Made by a program: the position numbers and the translations under genes
In this document: positions 42,566-53,376 of the stretch, piece after piece
Layout: each line of letters opens with the position of its first letter
Position numbering within the stretch: position 1 is the stretch's first letter
Assembly (NCBI GenBank): GCA_000755425.1
Contig: BBMT01000002.1
Span: 434,001-498,000, forward strand
From: Vibrio maritimus
GTDB lineage: Bacteria > Pseudomonadota > Gammaproteobacteria > Enterobacterales > Vibrionaceae
Direction: 5' to 3'
Length of the DNA: 64,000 nucleotides
The notes under the pieces: model-generated
The model's database searches: none
What the model saw: the letters and a program-made list of their open reading frames with translations, nothing else
What the model was told of the DNA's origin: nothing

Positions 42566-43699
42566 ATGGCAGTGAATGTAAATACAAACGTATCAGCGAT
42601 GACAGCGCAGCGTTACCTAAACAACGCTAACCAAGCTCAACAAACCTCAATGGAGCGTTTGTCATCTGGCCACAAAATTAACAGCGCTAAAGACGACGCA
42701 GCGGGTCTACAAATCTCTAACCGTTTGAACGTACAAAGTCGTGGTCTTGATGTTGCTGTACGTAACGCCAACGATGGTGTCTCAATCGCACAAACGGCGG
42801 AAGGTGCGATGAACGAGACAACCAACATCCTGCAACGTATGCGTGACCTATCACTTCAGTCTGCAAACGGCTCTAACTCAAAAGCAGAGCGTGTTGCGAT
42901 TCAAGAAGAAGTAACAGCACTAAACAACGAACTGAATCGTATCGCAGAAACCACGTCTTTCGGTGGCAACAAGCTACTGAACGGCACGCACGGTACTAAG
43001 TCATTCCAAATTGGTGCTGACAACGGTGAAGCAGTGATGCTAAGCCTGCGTGATATGCGCTCTGACAACGCACAAATGGGTGGCACGAGCTACCAAGCTG
43101 CGAATGCGAAAGACAAAGACTGGAGCGTAGCGGCGGGTACAAATGACCTAACGATTGCCCTAACAGACAGCTTTGGTGATGCACAAACGATCACTATCAA
43201 CGCGAAAGAGGGTGATGACATTGAGCAGCTAGCGACTTACATCAATGGTCAACAAGACTTGGTGAAAGCGTCAGTTGATGAAGATGGCAAGCTACAAGTC
43301 TTTGCTGGCAACAACAAAGTTGATGGCGCTGTGACTTTCTCTGGTGGTCTTGCGGGCGACTTAAGCATGCAAGCAGGTACTGCGGTAACGGTTGACACTA
43401 TTGATGTAACGTCAGTTGGTGGCGCGCAAGAATCGGTTGCTATCCTAGACTCAGCACTTAAGTATGTGGACAGCCACCGTGCAGAGCTTGGTGCATTCCA
43501 AAACCGTTTCAACCACGCAATCAACAATTTGGATAACATCAACGAGAACGTGAACGCGTCGAAGAGCCGTATCAAGGATACTGACTTCGCGAAAGAAACG
43601 ACGGCGATGACTAAGAACCAAATCCTATCGCAAGCATCAAGTTCAATCTTGGCGCAAGCGAAGCAGGCACCAAACGCGGCATTGAGCCTGCTGGGCTAA
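42566..43699 (+). CDS. Polar flagellin 2
   Basis: 377 residues from [18 protein letters not shown]. The start at 42566 follows a GGAG site; 23 upstream codons are not flagellin-like. D0/D1 sequences are close to flagellin 1 ([18 protein letters not shown]). Codons favour the set of highly expressed genes (CGT, GAA, AAC), unlike flagellin 1, suggesting a major filament subunit. Confidence 0.94.
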   Translation: MAVNVNTNVSAMTAQRYLNNANQAQQTSMERLSSGHKINSAKDDAAGLQISNRLNVQSRGLDVAVRNANDGVSIAQTAEGAMNETTNILQRMRDLSLQSANGSNSKAERVAIQEEVTALNNELNRIAETTSFGGNKLLNGTHGTKSFQIGADNGEAVMLSLRDMRSDNAQMGGTSYQAANAKDKDWSVAAGTNDLTIALTDSFGDAQTITINAKEGDDIEQLATYINGQQDLVKASVDEDGKLQVFAGNNKVDGAVTFSGGLAGDLSMQAGTAVTVDTIDVTSVGGAQESVAILDSALKYVDSHRAELGAFQNRFNHAINNLDNINENVNASKSRIKDTDFAKETTAMTKNQILSQASSSILAQAKQAPNAALSLLG

Positions 43700-43714
43700 T
43701 CCATTCTAAAAGTA

Positions 43715-43750
43715 TAAAAAAACCAGAGCCTAGGCTCTGGTTTTTTATTT
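43715..43750. terminator. Bidirectional terminator after flagellin 2
   Basis: AAAAAACCAGAGCC / GGCTCTGGTTTTTT 14-bp stem with T run; convergent Rdx gene on the other side. Confidence 0.88.
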
Positions 43751-44035
43751 TTAACGGCTCGTACTGTCTACATGCCCCAAGTCGCGATCTGGCGCGATAA
43801 TATCACGCACTTTCTGCTTGAGAACTTTCGCTTCTGGAAAGCCGCCATCACGCTTACGCTCCCAAATCTGAACCTCATTACAATAGATCTCAAATCGGCC
43901 ACCTGTATCAGGATGCAGGCGGATCGTTTCAACTTCTTCGCTAAACGTGTGCAGCAGCTCTTGGGTCATCCAAGTAGCGCGTAGCATCCAATTACACTGG
44001 CGGCAATAGTAAATGTCGATGGTCGCTTTTTGCAT
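43751..44035 (-). CDS. SelT/SelW/SelH (Rdx) family protein with CxxC
   Basis: 94 residues from the second ATG (44035), which has the better ribosome-site spacing. YYCRQCNWMLRATWMTQELL is the Rdx redox motif with Cys in place of selenocysteine (CxxC). ETIRLHPDTGGRFEIYCNEVQIWERK and GGFPEAKVLKQKVRD complete the family. Likely a small cytosolic thiol-redox protein. It is convergent with flagellin 2 and downstream of toxRS. Confidence 0.85.
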   Translation of the reverse strand: MQKATIDIYYCRQCNWMLRATWMTQELLHTFSEEVETIRLHPDTGGRFEIYCNEVQIWERKRDGGFPEAKVLKQKVRDIIAPDRDLGHVDSTSR

Positions 44036-44056
44036 ATTCATCCCTGTTGTTATGAT

Positions 44057-44083
44057 TAAAAAAGGAGGCTTGCGCCTCCTTTG
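44057..44083 (-). terminator. toxRS terminator
   Basis: AAAGGAGGC / GCCTCCTTT stem with a four-base loop; the A run at 44058-44063 is the U tract on the minus strand. It lies 23 bases past the toxS stop. Confidence 0.8.
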
Positions 44084-44105
44084 AATACTTCATATCTGAA
44101 TCGAA

Positions 44106-44624
44106 TTAGTTTGAAAACAAGATTGACGAACCTTGGTTCAAACTGGTCAGCAGCAGCGTTTTCTCGTTGACGATGTCGATACGACGGCTTTGCTGCGCTT
44201 CCATTTTTAGGAACTGCTTGATCATCGCAAGTTGCTCATGAGTAAACTCATCAGATTGTGCAGTTGCTGTATCTTTAAATTCGCGTGGCGAAATCAGAAG
44301 ATAGTTATCACTGATTGTCCAAGTGCCCATTTCAGAAATTTTAATCAGCGTGTGAGTCTCTGGATCGTCACCAAAAAGACGCATCGAAGACTCACGAATA
44401 TACTCACCACCCGGTAAGTACTTCACGTTTGCTGACATTTCAAGACGGCTCAATGGACCGATATCCGTATCTGGATAATGCCTTGCGGCAATAATGCCAA
44501 CCATGTTCGATTGCCATTCGTTGGAGGTCAGCACTTGCTCCAGCTTGAGATCGCTTCCCCAATATAGCCAGGCACTCAACGCAGTTGAGATTGCCAGTAA
44601 AATAGCGGCGTATTTCATTTTCAT
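44106..44624 (-). CDS. toxS: ToxS, periplasmic partner of ToxR
   Basis: 172 residues with an N-terminal membrane anchor (YAAILLAISTALSAWLYWG) and a periplasmic domain that stabilises the ToxR dimer. Sequence such as EWQSNMVGIIAARHYPDTDIGPLSRLEMSA is typical. It starts 13 bases after the toxR stop, as in all vibrios. Confidence 0.94.
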   Translation of the reverse strand: MKMKYAAILLAISTALSAWLYWGSDLKLEQVLTSNEWQSNMVGIIAARHYPDTDIGPLSRLEMSANVKYLPGGEYIRESSMRLFGDDPETHTLIKISEMGTWTISDNYLLISPREFKDTATAQSDEFTHEQLAMIKQFLKMEAQQSRRIDIVNEKTLLLTSLNQGSSILFSN

Positions 44625-44637
44625 CGGTTACGACTCC

Positions 44638-45464
44638 TTACTGACACACTTTAGACAAATCAGACTGTTCAGTGAAGATACGCATTGTGCTGTTCTCACT
44701 TGAATGATCGACAGTGTGAATGAAGTTGAGAGCGATTTGATCGGTTTGATCGCCAGTGACAATCACTTGTGCTGGTAGCATGTCACCAGTGTGTGTTTCC
44801 ACGTATTTCGCTACGCATTGCTCAATTTTTGGCAACCAGCTTGTCACGTCAGGGTGACTTTCTGGCGTCACAATCTGAACGTCATTGACGACACTCAGTG
44901 GTTTAAAGGTCGATTGTGCAGGGTTGGTGACCATTAACACTAATATCGGCAACAAGATAGCAGCTGCTATCATCGCCCAAACGCTTGGTGGCGTTTTTGG
45001 TTTTGGTGCGATAACAACAGTAGCTGCTGTCGGAGCAGTTGCAGTAGCTACCGCTTCCAGTTTATCTGCTGGAAGTTCGGCAACCGGTGCCTCATCTAGT
45101 GTGTCAGAGGACGCTTTAGGTGCAGAGCGTTCAACTGCAGAGATCAACTGGTAGCCACGTTTCGGCACCGTTTTGACAAACTGCGGAGATTTTGTTGGAT
45201 CTTTTAGCATTTTACGCAGTGTAGAGATAGCTTGCGTAAGGCTAGAATCGTCCACCTCGAAGCCTTGTTCACGCCAAACGAAATCATGCAGTTCGTTTCG
45301 AGTGACCACTTCATTCGGTCTTTCAGCAAGTAGAAGTAAGATGCGACTTTCATTACTACCAAGACGAACGACTTCATCGTTATTGGTTTGATCGACCAAA
45401 GAGTTGCTGTTTGGGTCAAAAATGTACTTCTGGCCGAGTATAAACTTAGTGCTATGTTACTCAT
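44638..45464 (-). CDS. toxR: Transmembrane transcriptional activator ToxR (one frameshift at codon 5)
   Basis: Inner-membrane regulator of porins and envelope genes. An N-terminal OmpR-type winged helix (LLAERPNEVVTRNELHDFVWREQGFEVDDSSLTQAISTLRKML...KRGYQLI), a Pro/Ala/Thr-rich linker, one membrane helix (VWAMIAAAILLPILVLMV) and a periplasmic domain with two cysteines. The ATG at 45464 starts MSNI; one G is missing near 45452, and adding it gives MSNIGTKFILGQKYIFDPNS, the expected N-terminus, joined to the main frame. The repaired length is 275. All motifs are present, so function is likely intact. Confidence 0.94.
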
Positions 45465-45619
45465 TGCATTCTTCTTTTTAGTGCCGCAACGCGACGGAAC
45501 AGGTATTTAGGCGCTGCATGGATTCAGAGCCAATTATAGAATTTTAGGATTTTTTTATAGTCAGGTGCAGTAGGATAATAAAAACAAATCAAAAAAACAG
45601 TATTTTTATTTATCTTTAC

Positions 45620-45647
45620 CTTGAATTTACAATCTTCATCCTCATCT
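45620..45647 (+). promoter_or_regulatory. Sigma-32 heat-shock promoter of htpG
   Basis: CTTGAA-N14-CCTCATCT matches CTTGAA-N13..15-CCCCATnT with a single mismatch. It lies about 75 bases upstream of the htpG start, leaving a leader that folds the hairpin at 45671-45700. Confidence 0.8.
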
Positions 45648-45670
45648 CTTTAATCAACTAATCATAGCTA

Positions 45671-45700
45671 TATCGAGTGTGACTTTAGCGACACTCGATA
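45671..45700 (+). other. Inverted repeat in the htpG leader
   Basis: Perfect 10-bp arms TATCGAGTGT / ACACTCGATA around a 10-base loop, 23 bases before the start codon and just ahead of the GGAGA ribosome site. There is no following T run, so it is not a terminator. Confidence 0.6.
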
Positions 45701-45723
45701 TGAAATGTGTAAATGGAGATAGC

Positions 45724-47627
45724 ATGAGCACCGTTGAGACTAAGAACAAAGAGACCCGCGGCTTTCAGTCTGAGGTAAAACAACTTCTTCACCTTATGAT
45801 CCACTCTCTGTATTCAAACAAAGAAATTTTTCTAAGAGAGTTGATTTCAAACGCGTCAGATGCCGCTGACAAGCTGCGTTTTCAAGCCCTGTCTAATACA
45901 GAGCTATATCAAGGTGATGCTGACCTAGGCGTTAAGTTATCGTTTGATGAAAAAAACAATACTTTGACTGTTTCGGACAACGGTATTGGTATGACCCGCG
46001 ATGATGTGATTGAGCATTTGGGCACCATTGCTAAATCTGGAACCAAAGAGTTTTTTGCCAAATTGTCTGAAGAGCAGAGCAAAGACTCACAGCTTATCGG
46101 CCAGTTTGGTGTTGGTTTCTACTCTGCCTTTATTGTTGCGGATGCAGTGACCGTGCGCACTCGTGCTGCAGGCACGTCAGCTGACCAAGCGGTGCAATGG
46201 CATTCGGCTGGTGAAGGTGATTACACCATCGAAGACATCACCAAAGAGACTCGCGGTACCGATATCGTGCTTCACATGCGTGAGGAAGGTAAAGAGTTCT
46301 TATCAGAATGGCGCTTACGTGATGTGATCAGCAAATACTCTGATCATATCGGTATCCCAGTGTCTATCTGGACACTTGAGCGTGATGAAGAAGGAAAAGA
46401 GACCGACCAAGGTAAGTGGGAACAAATCAATAAAGCTCAAGCACTTTGGACACGCAATAAATCTGATATCAAAGACGAAGAGTATCAAGAGTTCTACAAA
46501 CACGTTTCTCACGATTTCGCGGATCCACTGGTTTGGAGCCACAACCGTGTTGAAGGCAAAAACGACTACACCAGCCTGCTTTACATCCCAGCGAAAGCAC
46601 CATGGGATATGATGAATCGTGACCATAAAAGCGGCCTAAAGCTTTACGTTCAACGCGTGTTCATTATGGATGACGCTGAGCAGTTTATGCCGTCTTACTT
46701 ACGTTTTGTCCGTGGCTTGATAGATTCAAACGATCTACCACTAAACGTTTCTCGCGAAATCCTTCAAGACAACAAAGTAACCCAGTCGCTACGTGGTGCC
46801 TGCACTAAGCGTGTTCTCACTATGCTTGAACGCATGGCAAAGAATGACGAAGAGAAATATCAGTCATTCTGGAAAGAATTTGGCCTAGTGCTAAAAGAAG
46901 GCCCTGCTGAAGACATGGCAAACAAAGAGAAGGTAGCGGGTCTACTGCGCTTCGCTTCGACAGAAGTTGACTCAGCAGAGCAGACGATTTCTCTAGCGTC
47001 TTATGTTGAGCGTATGAAAGAAGGCCAAGATAAGATCTATTACCTAACAGCAGACAGCTATGCAGCCGCGAAGAACAGCCCGCACCTTGAGCAGTTTAAA
47101 GCGAAAGGCATTGAAGTTGTCTTGATGTATGACCGCATCGACGAATGGCTAATGAACTACTTAACAGAGTTTGATGGTAAGCAGTTCCAGTCAATCACTA
47201 AAGCGGGTCTTGATCTGAGCAAGTTTGAAGGCGAAGAAGAGAAAGAGAAGCAAAAAGAGACTGAAGAAGAGTTCAAGTCAGTGGTTGAACGCACGCAAAC
47301 CTATCTAGGTGAGCGCGTGAAAGAAGTTCGCACTACGTTCAAACTAGCAAACACACCAGCGGTAGTTGTCACTGATGATTTCGAAATGGGTACACAAATG
47401 GCTAAGCTTCTTGAAGCTGCCGGTCAGGAAGTACCAGAGGTGAAGTACATCTTTGAAATCAACCTGAGCACGAACTGGTTAAGCGCATGGCAGATGAAGC
47501 CGACGAAGAAGCATTCGGCCGCTGGGTTGAAGTGTTGCTTGGTCAAGCGATGCTTGCAGAACGCGGCTCTATGACTGACCCTTCGCAATTCTTGGGTGCG
47601 ATCAACAAGCTTTTGGCTAAAGTCTAA
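45724..47627 (+). CDS. htpG: Chaperone HtpG (Hsp90) (one frameshift near the C-terminus)
   Basis: ATP-dependent homodimeric chaperone. The start at 45724 ([17 protein letters not shown]) has a GGAGA site. GHKL ATPase motifs are present: [31 protein letters not shown]. The frame slips near 47464: AACCTGAG should read AACCCTGAG, after which [21 protein letters not shown]...LLAKV continues to TAA at 47625-47627. The repaired length is 634 residues. It is divergent from toxR; adk follows. Confidence 0.95.
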
Positions 47628-48560
<933 letters not shown>

Positions 48561-48580
48561 TCGACATTTGTGAATTCGCT

Positions 48581-48610
48581 AAAAAACGACCTTTCGAGGT
48601 CGTTTTTTTG
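48581..48610 (+). terminator. adk terminator
   Basis: AAAAAACGACCT / AGGTCGTTTTTT stem with the stable TTCG tetraloop. Confidence 0.9.
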
Positions 48611-48675
48611 ATCCAAGAAAAGCGCACATAGGTATATAATTCGCTTAGAAATTATATCAATAGCAAAGGAAGTCT

Positions 48676-49635
48676 ATGAGCGATTCGTCAAAAATAGGTG
48701 TGTTGTTAGTCAACCTTGGCACACCAGATGAGCCGACAGCAAAAGGGGTAAGACGCTTTTTAGAGCAGTTTCTGCACGATCATCGCGTCGTAGATATGAC
48801 CCGCTGGATTTGGTGTCCGGTGCTGCACGGTATCATTCTTCCTATTCGCTCTCCTAAGGTCGCTAAAGCTTATCAGTCGGTATGGATGGACGAGGGCTCA
48901 CCGCTCATGGTGTACTCCAAGCGTCAAGCGGATAAGCTGGCTCAATCAATCAACCTTCCTGTTGAACTTGGCATGAGTTACGGTAATCCATCGCTCCAAA
49001 GCGGAATCACCAAACTGCTTGACCAAGGCGTAGAAAAGATAGTGGTACTGCCGCTTTATCCGCAGTACTCGGGCACCACAACAGCAGCTGCGTTTGATGG
49101 TATCGCGAAAGCGTGCAAGTCGATTTCAACCTTACCGGCCTTTTCTATGATTCGTGACTATCACGATCATCCAATGTATATCAAAGCGCTTGCTGACAAA
49201 GTCAGAGCTCATTGGGAGCAAAATGGCCGCGCAGATTACCTATTGTGTTCTTACCACGGCATACCAAAGCGTTATGCGGACAATGGTGATGTGTATCCAT
49301 TGCATTGTCAGGCAACCACTGATCTGCTGCGCCAAGAGCTCGGTTTGGATGAATCTCAGATGGGGATGAGCTACCAATCAATCTTTGGTCGTGAAGAGTG
49401 GCTACAGCCTTATACCGACAAAACTCTTGAGAAGATGCCAAGCGAGGGTATCAAAACCATCGATGTCATGACGCCAGCATTCTCGGTCGACTGTTTGGAA
49501 ACCTTGGAGGAAATCGCTATCGAGGCCAAAGAGACCTTTATTGAAGCTGGAGGTGAACGCTTTAGTTACATTGAGTGTCTCAACGACTCAGATGCCCACG
49601 TTGCGATGATGGCAGAGTTAGTGAATAACGCTTAG
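48676..49635 (+). CDS. hemH: Ferrochelatase
   Basis: Inserts Fe2+ into protoporphyrin IX, the last step of heme synthesis. 319 residues; [26 protein letters not shown] is the N-terminal signature and [16 protein letters not shown] holds the catalytic His; a conserved Glu lies in [13 protein letters not shown] promoter-like TATAAT (about 48635) is just ahead. Vibrio order htpG-adk-hemH is kept. Confidence 0.96.
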   Translation: MSDSSKIGVLLVNLGTPDEPTAKGVRRFLEQFLHDHRVVDMTRWIWCPVLHGIILPIRSPKVAKAYQSVWMDEGSPLMVYSKRQADKLAQSINLPVELGMSYGNPSLQSGITKLLDQGVEKIVVLPLYPQYSGTTTAAAFDGIAKACKSISTLPAFSMIRDYHDHPMYIKALADKVRAHWEQNGRADYLLCSYHGIPKRYADNGDVYPLHCQATTDLLRQELGLDESQMGMSYQSIFGREEWLQPYTDKTLEKMPSEGIKTIDVMTPAFSVDCLETLEEIAIEAKETFIEAGGERFSYIECLNDSDAHVAMMAELVNNA

Positions 49636-49661
49636 CTCTTCGAACCAATTGCACAGATACT

Positions 49662-49692
49662 AAAAGGCCAGTCATGATGACTGGCCTTTCTC
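49662..49692. terminator. Bidirectional terminator between hemH and the peptide transporter
   Basis: AAAGGCCAGTCA / TGACTGGCCTTT 12-bp stem with three-base loop, convergent genes. Confidence 0.88.
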
Positions 49693-49704
49693 TTTGAGCC
49701 GCGA

Positions 49705-51090
49705 TTAAGCGATTTGAGCTTGCTGCTCTTCTACTTGTTCTGCATTGCTGATTGAGCTTTGCTCGGCACCATGCATCCATTTTACAAGCGTGTTAGCAAA
49801 CAACAGTAGGATAACGCCACAGATAACCGCTGTGATTGCGATACCACTAAAGATAGCCATAGCACCCAGCTCACCCACATGTGAACCAACGACACCTGCT
49901 ACGTAGTTCGCAATAGCGTTGAAACCAAACCATGCACCCATCATCAAAGACGCAAGACGTAGTGGTGCAAGCTTAGTTACTAATGATAGGCCAATTGGTG
50001 ATAGGCAAAGTTCACCCAGTGTATGGAAGAAGAATGCACCCACTAACCATAGCATTGAGGTTTTAACGCTGGTATCGCCACCTTGCTCAAGTACTGCGCC
50101 AACCATGCAAAGGAAGCCTGCTGCTAGGAAAAACAGTGCAAGTGCAAATTTAACTGGTGAGTTTGGCTCACGTTTGCCCAATTTAACCCAGATAGCGGCA
50201 AGAACCGGAGCAAGAGTAATGATGAAGAACGGGTTCAGAGATTGGAACCAGGCTGCTGGTACTTCAAAGTCGCCAATCATACGATCTGTATATTGCTGAG
50301 TGTAGATGTTCATCAAACCACCCGCTTGCTCGAAGCCCGCCCAGAAGACGATAACGAACAGACCCATGATCAGGATAACCTTCAAGCGATCCATCTCTTC
50401 ACGAGTAAGCGGCGCTTTGGTTTTTGATTGGTTCAGCTCACGAGCACGTGCAGCTGCAGGTACGTTACCAATGTCACCTAGCCATGAGTTTGCCATGGTC
50501 ATTTGCATTATTAGGCTGATGACCATACCGGTACCTGCCACGATGAAGCCTGCAGACCAACCGAAAGAGTTAGTTGCTGAGCCAACGACGATACCCGCTA
50601 GTAGTGCACCTAGGTTGATACCCATGTAGAAGATGGTGAACGCGCCATCACGGCGGTTATCGCCTTCAGCGTAAAGGTCACCTACCATGGTTGAAATGTT
50701 TGGCTTAAACATACCGTTACCAGCGATAAGCAGTGCTAGGCCACCGTAGAACATCTCGGCACTTGGTGTACCTGATGCTGCAGCGGCTAAGACAAATTGG
50801 CCTGCAGCCATTAGTACACCACCGATGATGATGGACTTACGTTGACCTAAGTAGTTGTCGGCAATGTAACCACCGATAAGCGGAGTGATGTAAACAAGTC
50901 CAGTATAGATACCATAGAGATCTAGAGCATCTTTAGTAGACCAGCCCATACCACCATTGATTGTGGTGTCTGTTAGGAACAAAACTAATATTGCGCGCAT
51001 AGCATAATATGAGAAACGTTCCCAAAGTTCGGTACCGAACAGTAGGAATAGGCCGCGTGGGTGGCCGAAGATGTTGCGTTGTGCTGTCAT
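49705..51090 (-). CDS. Proton-dependent oligopeptide transporter (POT/PTR2, MFS)
   Basis: 461 residues with about 12-14 membrane segments. The N-terminal ELWERFSYYAMRAILVLFL has the POT ExxERFxYY motif for proton coupling, and GNGMFKPNIST and FYMGINLGALLAG are the other signatures. Takes up di- and tripeptides with H+ by analogy to DtpA/DtpT; exact specificity cannot be read. Confidence 0.92.
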   Translation of the reverse strand: MTAQRNIFGHPRGLFLLFGTELWERFSYYAMRAILVLFLTDTTINGGMGWSTKDALDLYGIYTGLVYITPLIGGYIADNYLGQRKSIIIGGVLMAAGQFVLAAAASGTPSAEMFYGGLALLIAGNGMFKPNISTMVGDLYAEGDNRRDGAFTIFYMGINLGALLAGIVVGSATNSFGWSAGFIVAGTGMVISLIMQMTMANSWLGDIGNVPAAARARELNQSKTKAPLTREEMDRLKVILIMGLFVIVFWAGFEQAGGLMNIYTQQYTDRMIGDFEVPAAWFQSLNPFFIITLAPVLAAIWVKLGKREPNSPVKFALALFFLAAGFLCMVGAVLEQGGDTSVKTSMLWLVGAFFFHTLGELCLSPIGLSLVTKLAPLRLASLMMGAWFGFNAIANYVAGVVGSHVGELGAMAIFSGIAITAVICGVILLLFANTLVKWMHGAEQSSISNAEQVEEQQAQIA

Positions 51091-51418
51091 AAGTTTTACT
51101 AATTTTTATCATCAAAGAATTTAATGTGCCAAATGGTATACCTGACAACATTAATATCCGCAAGAGGTTGATTTTGTGGGATTTGTGAAATAAATGTTTA
51201 ACGCAATGAAATGTAAGAAATTTTTTCAGTAATGGTACGTAAATTTCGTGCTGCAATCTAACTTTTCATTTTTACCGGCTAGCATCTATTCGGATTTTTC
51301 ATCGGTTGGATCGCAGGCATGAGATGGTTAAACGGGCACAGTGTCCGGTTTAGTGGTAGGATGCAGACAAACAAAAACATCAAGTAATTAAATTAAACAG
51401 TTTAATCGAACAGATAAA
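51091..51418. other. Intergenic region between the peptide transporter and rfaH
   Basis: A 328-base gap with the two divergent promoter regions. It contains the ops-like 13-mer at 51352-51364 close to rfaH. The part 51091-51290 is AT-rich; no short gene is visible. Confidence 0.5.
51352..51364 (+). promoter_or_regulatory. ops-like element in the rfaH leader
   Basis: The 13-mer keeps GGTAG and TGC and agrees at 9 of 13 bases with the RfaH-recruiting element GGCGGTAGCGTGC. It lies 55 bases before the rfaH start, so it would be transcribed only if the promoter is upstream of it. A chance match is possible. Confidence 0.3.
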
Positions 51419-51913
51419 ATGAAACGTTGGTATTTGCTTTATTGTAAGCGCGGTGAACAAGGCCGAGCGAAAATGCACCTCGAGAATCAAGGCTTATCCT
51501 GCTACTACCCAGAAGTAGAAGTAGAAAAGATCCTCAGAGGAAAAAGACAGAAGGTGAAAGAGCCTCTCTTTCCTTCTTATGTGTTTGTAGAATTTGACTA
51601 CGAACAAGGCCCTTCATTTACAACCGTGCGCTCAACGCGTGGTGTGGTTGATTTCATCCGTTTTGGTACTCATCCCAAAGAGATCGACTCCGGACTTATT
51701 GACGAGTTGCAGCTGTTAGCCGAGCTTCCGGATGAACCGGAAACCGACAGCTTACCAAAACACGGTGAGACAGTTCGCGTAACGGGTGGTCAGTTCGCTG
51801 GTATCGAAGCGATTTTCCAAGAGGCTGACGGAGAAGCGCGTTCGATCATGTTGGTGAACATGATAAGCCGCCCGGTCGCGGTGAGCATTGAAAACAAAGA
51901 TCTGGATATCTAG
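51419..51913 (+). CDS. rfaH: Transcription antitermination factor RfaH
   Basis: 164 residues. NGN domain 1-100 (MKRWYLLYCKRGEQGRAKMHL, PLFPSYVFVEFDYEQGPSF) and a C-terminal KOW region (GETVRVTGGQFAGIEAIFQE) that can switch fold. The specialised NusG paralogue, recruited at ops sites in long LPS and capsule operons. The ribosome site is weak, so low expression is likely. Confidence 0.94.
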   Translation: MKRWYLLYCKRGEQGRAKMHLENQGLSCYYPEVEVEKILRGKRQKVKEPLFPSYVFVEFDYEQGPSFTTVRSTRGVVDFIRFGTHPKEIDSGLIDELQLLAELPDEPETDSLPKHGETVRVTGGQFAGIEAIFQEADGEARSIMLVNMISRPVAVSIENKDLDI

Positions 51914-51926
51914 CGCGCTCAATAAT

Positions 51927-51994
51927 CGAGTGTTTGTACACTCGCCGATATAAAAACCTCAGTACCATAAGATGGACTGAGGTTTTCTGTTTTT
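51927..51994. terminator. Hairpins between rfaH and dapD
   Basis: A short hairpin CGAGTGT/ACACTCG (51927-51944) and then a bidirectional AAAACCTCAGT / ACTGAGGTTTT terminator (51953-51986) with T-rich tail. Confidence 0.78.
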
Positions 51995-52022
51995 GGGGTA
52001 TTACCCCATCAGCAACTGAGGA

Positions 52023-53054
52023 TTAGTTGTTGCTGTGAAGCTCGCTGTTCAGTTCAACGGCTGTTTTGTTTGTCAGACATTCAATTTGACCTGTCACTGA
52101 GTTGCGACGGAACAGAAGATCTGGCTTGCCAGCGAGGTCGCGAGCTTTAACAATTTCAACTTCCGCACCAGATGCGTCCAGCATGCGTACTTTAGAGCCA
52201 GCGGTTACGTAAAGACCAGACTCAACAGTACAACGATCGCCTAGTGGGAAACCAAGACCAGCATTCGCGCCGAGTAGTGAGTTTTCGCCAATAGAAACAA
52301 CAACCGTACCACCACCAGAGAGCGTACCCATAATAGAAGCACCGCCGCCGATGTCCGAGCCGTTACCAACCACAACACCTGCAGAGATACGACCTTCAAC
52401 CATGCTCACGCCAGTTGTACCTGCGTTGAAGTTGATGAAACCTTCGTGCATAACCGTTGTGCCTTCGCCAACGTGAGCACCAAGACGTACGCGAGACGTA
52501 TCCGCAATACGAACGCCTGTTGGAACCACGTAATCAACCATTTTAGGGAACTTGTCTACGCAATCGACAGTCAGTGTTTCACCTGCTAGACGCGCTTCGA
52601 TTTGACGCTCAGCCAGCTCTGGAAGATCGATTGCACCTTGGTTAGTCCAAGCGATGTTATGAAGTAGACCGAAGATGCCATCAAGGACAGTACCGTGAGG
52701 CTGTACTAGGCGGTTTGAGATAAGTTGCAGTTTTAGGAAGCCTTCTGCTACAGATTGAGGTTTCTCGTCTGTTGCCAGAACAACCAATACTAGTGGCTGT
52801 GAAGAGCTTGCTGCTTTCTCCGCAAATGCCGCGTTTTCTGCGTCATCATTGCTAGAGAATGCGGTTGCTAGAGCCGCGCTTTGCGCTGCAGAAATTTCGA
52901 TAGCTTGGTTGCCTTCCGCGTAACCAGATACCTCTGCCACTGCTGCGATAAGTGCATCAGATGGGTTTAGACGTGGGTGAGGAAAGAATGCTTCGATGAT
53001 TTTACCGTCGCGGTTTTTGGTCGCAGTACCAAAAGCGATTGAGAATGCTGCCAT
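52023..53054 (-). CDS. dapD: 2,3,4,5-Tetrahydropyridine-2,6-dicarboxylate N-succinyltransferase
   Basis: Lysine/DAP pathway enzyme, later followed by DapE (present in this window). 343 residues from MAAFSIAFGTATKNRDGK; the start at 53054 leaves out 25 upstream codons. A left-handed beta-helix of hexapeptide repeats lies in 190-320 (VRLGAHVGEGTTVMHEGFIN, GGGASIMGTLSGGGTVVVS). This is the longer vibrio/pseudomonad type, distinct from the 274-residue E. coli form. Confidence 0.93.
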   Translation of the reverse strand: MAAFSIAFGTATKNRDGKIIEAFFPHPRLNPSDALIAAVAEVSGYAEGNQAIEISAAQSAALATAFSSNDDAENAAFAEKAASSSQPLVLVVLATDEKPQSVAEGFLKLQLISNRLVQPHGTVLDGIFGLLHNIAWTNQGAIDLPELAERQIEARLAGETLTVDCVDKFPKMVDYVVPTGVRIADTSRVRLGAHVGEGTTVMHEGFINFNAGTTGVSMVEGRISAGVVVGNGSDIGGGASIMGTLSGGGTVVVSIGENSLLGANAGLGFPLGDRCTVESGLYVTAGSKVRMLDASGAEVEIVKARDLAGKPDLLFRRNSVTGQIECLTNKTAVELNSELHSNN

Positions 53055-53376
53055 GACTCTATGTCTCCATGTATAGATTTGTCTCAAAGCCGCGGCGATT
53101 GGCGGCGACCTTGACTGATTTGTTAGCAAACATCTTAAAGAGACGTGGTGGCAGATGAAAGGGTAAAAACGACAAAAGTCTGTAAAACGATACCCTTTGT
53201 CTTTTCAGCGATGTTTTTTCCTAATAAGAAATTTATCGGCGTGCATTCGCTTATTCGATAGCACTGACTTAAGCAGTTGGATTTACTTGATTAAGGCTCA
53301 AAAAGCAAAATAGCCAGTAAAACTCGACGCTCTACTGGCTATTGGGCTGCTTGTGCAATATTAGCAAGTTAACGCA
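53055..53376. other. Intergenic region between yebG and dapD
   Basis: A 322-base stretch holding the dapD promoter (not clearly recognised) and the yebG terminator. No ORF of interest. Confidence 0.5.
53299..53343 (-). terminator. yebG terminator
   Basis: AATAGCCAGTA / TACTGGCTAT stem with a 13-base loop; on the minus strand it is followed by TTTTGCTTTTT. Confidence 0.7.

Noticed and set aside
44885..45154. 89-codon Ala/Val-rich frame on plus opposite toxR
   Set aside because: It is the antisense image of the Pro/Ala/Thr-rich linker and membrane helix of toxR, with no ribosome site.
44638..45464. toxR as a true pseudogene (avirulence mutation)
   Set aside because: The single missing base at codon 5 restores a perfect ToxR N-terminus, and the same error type is found across the window.
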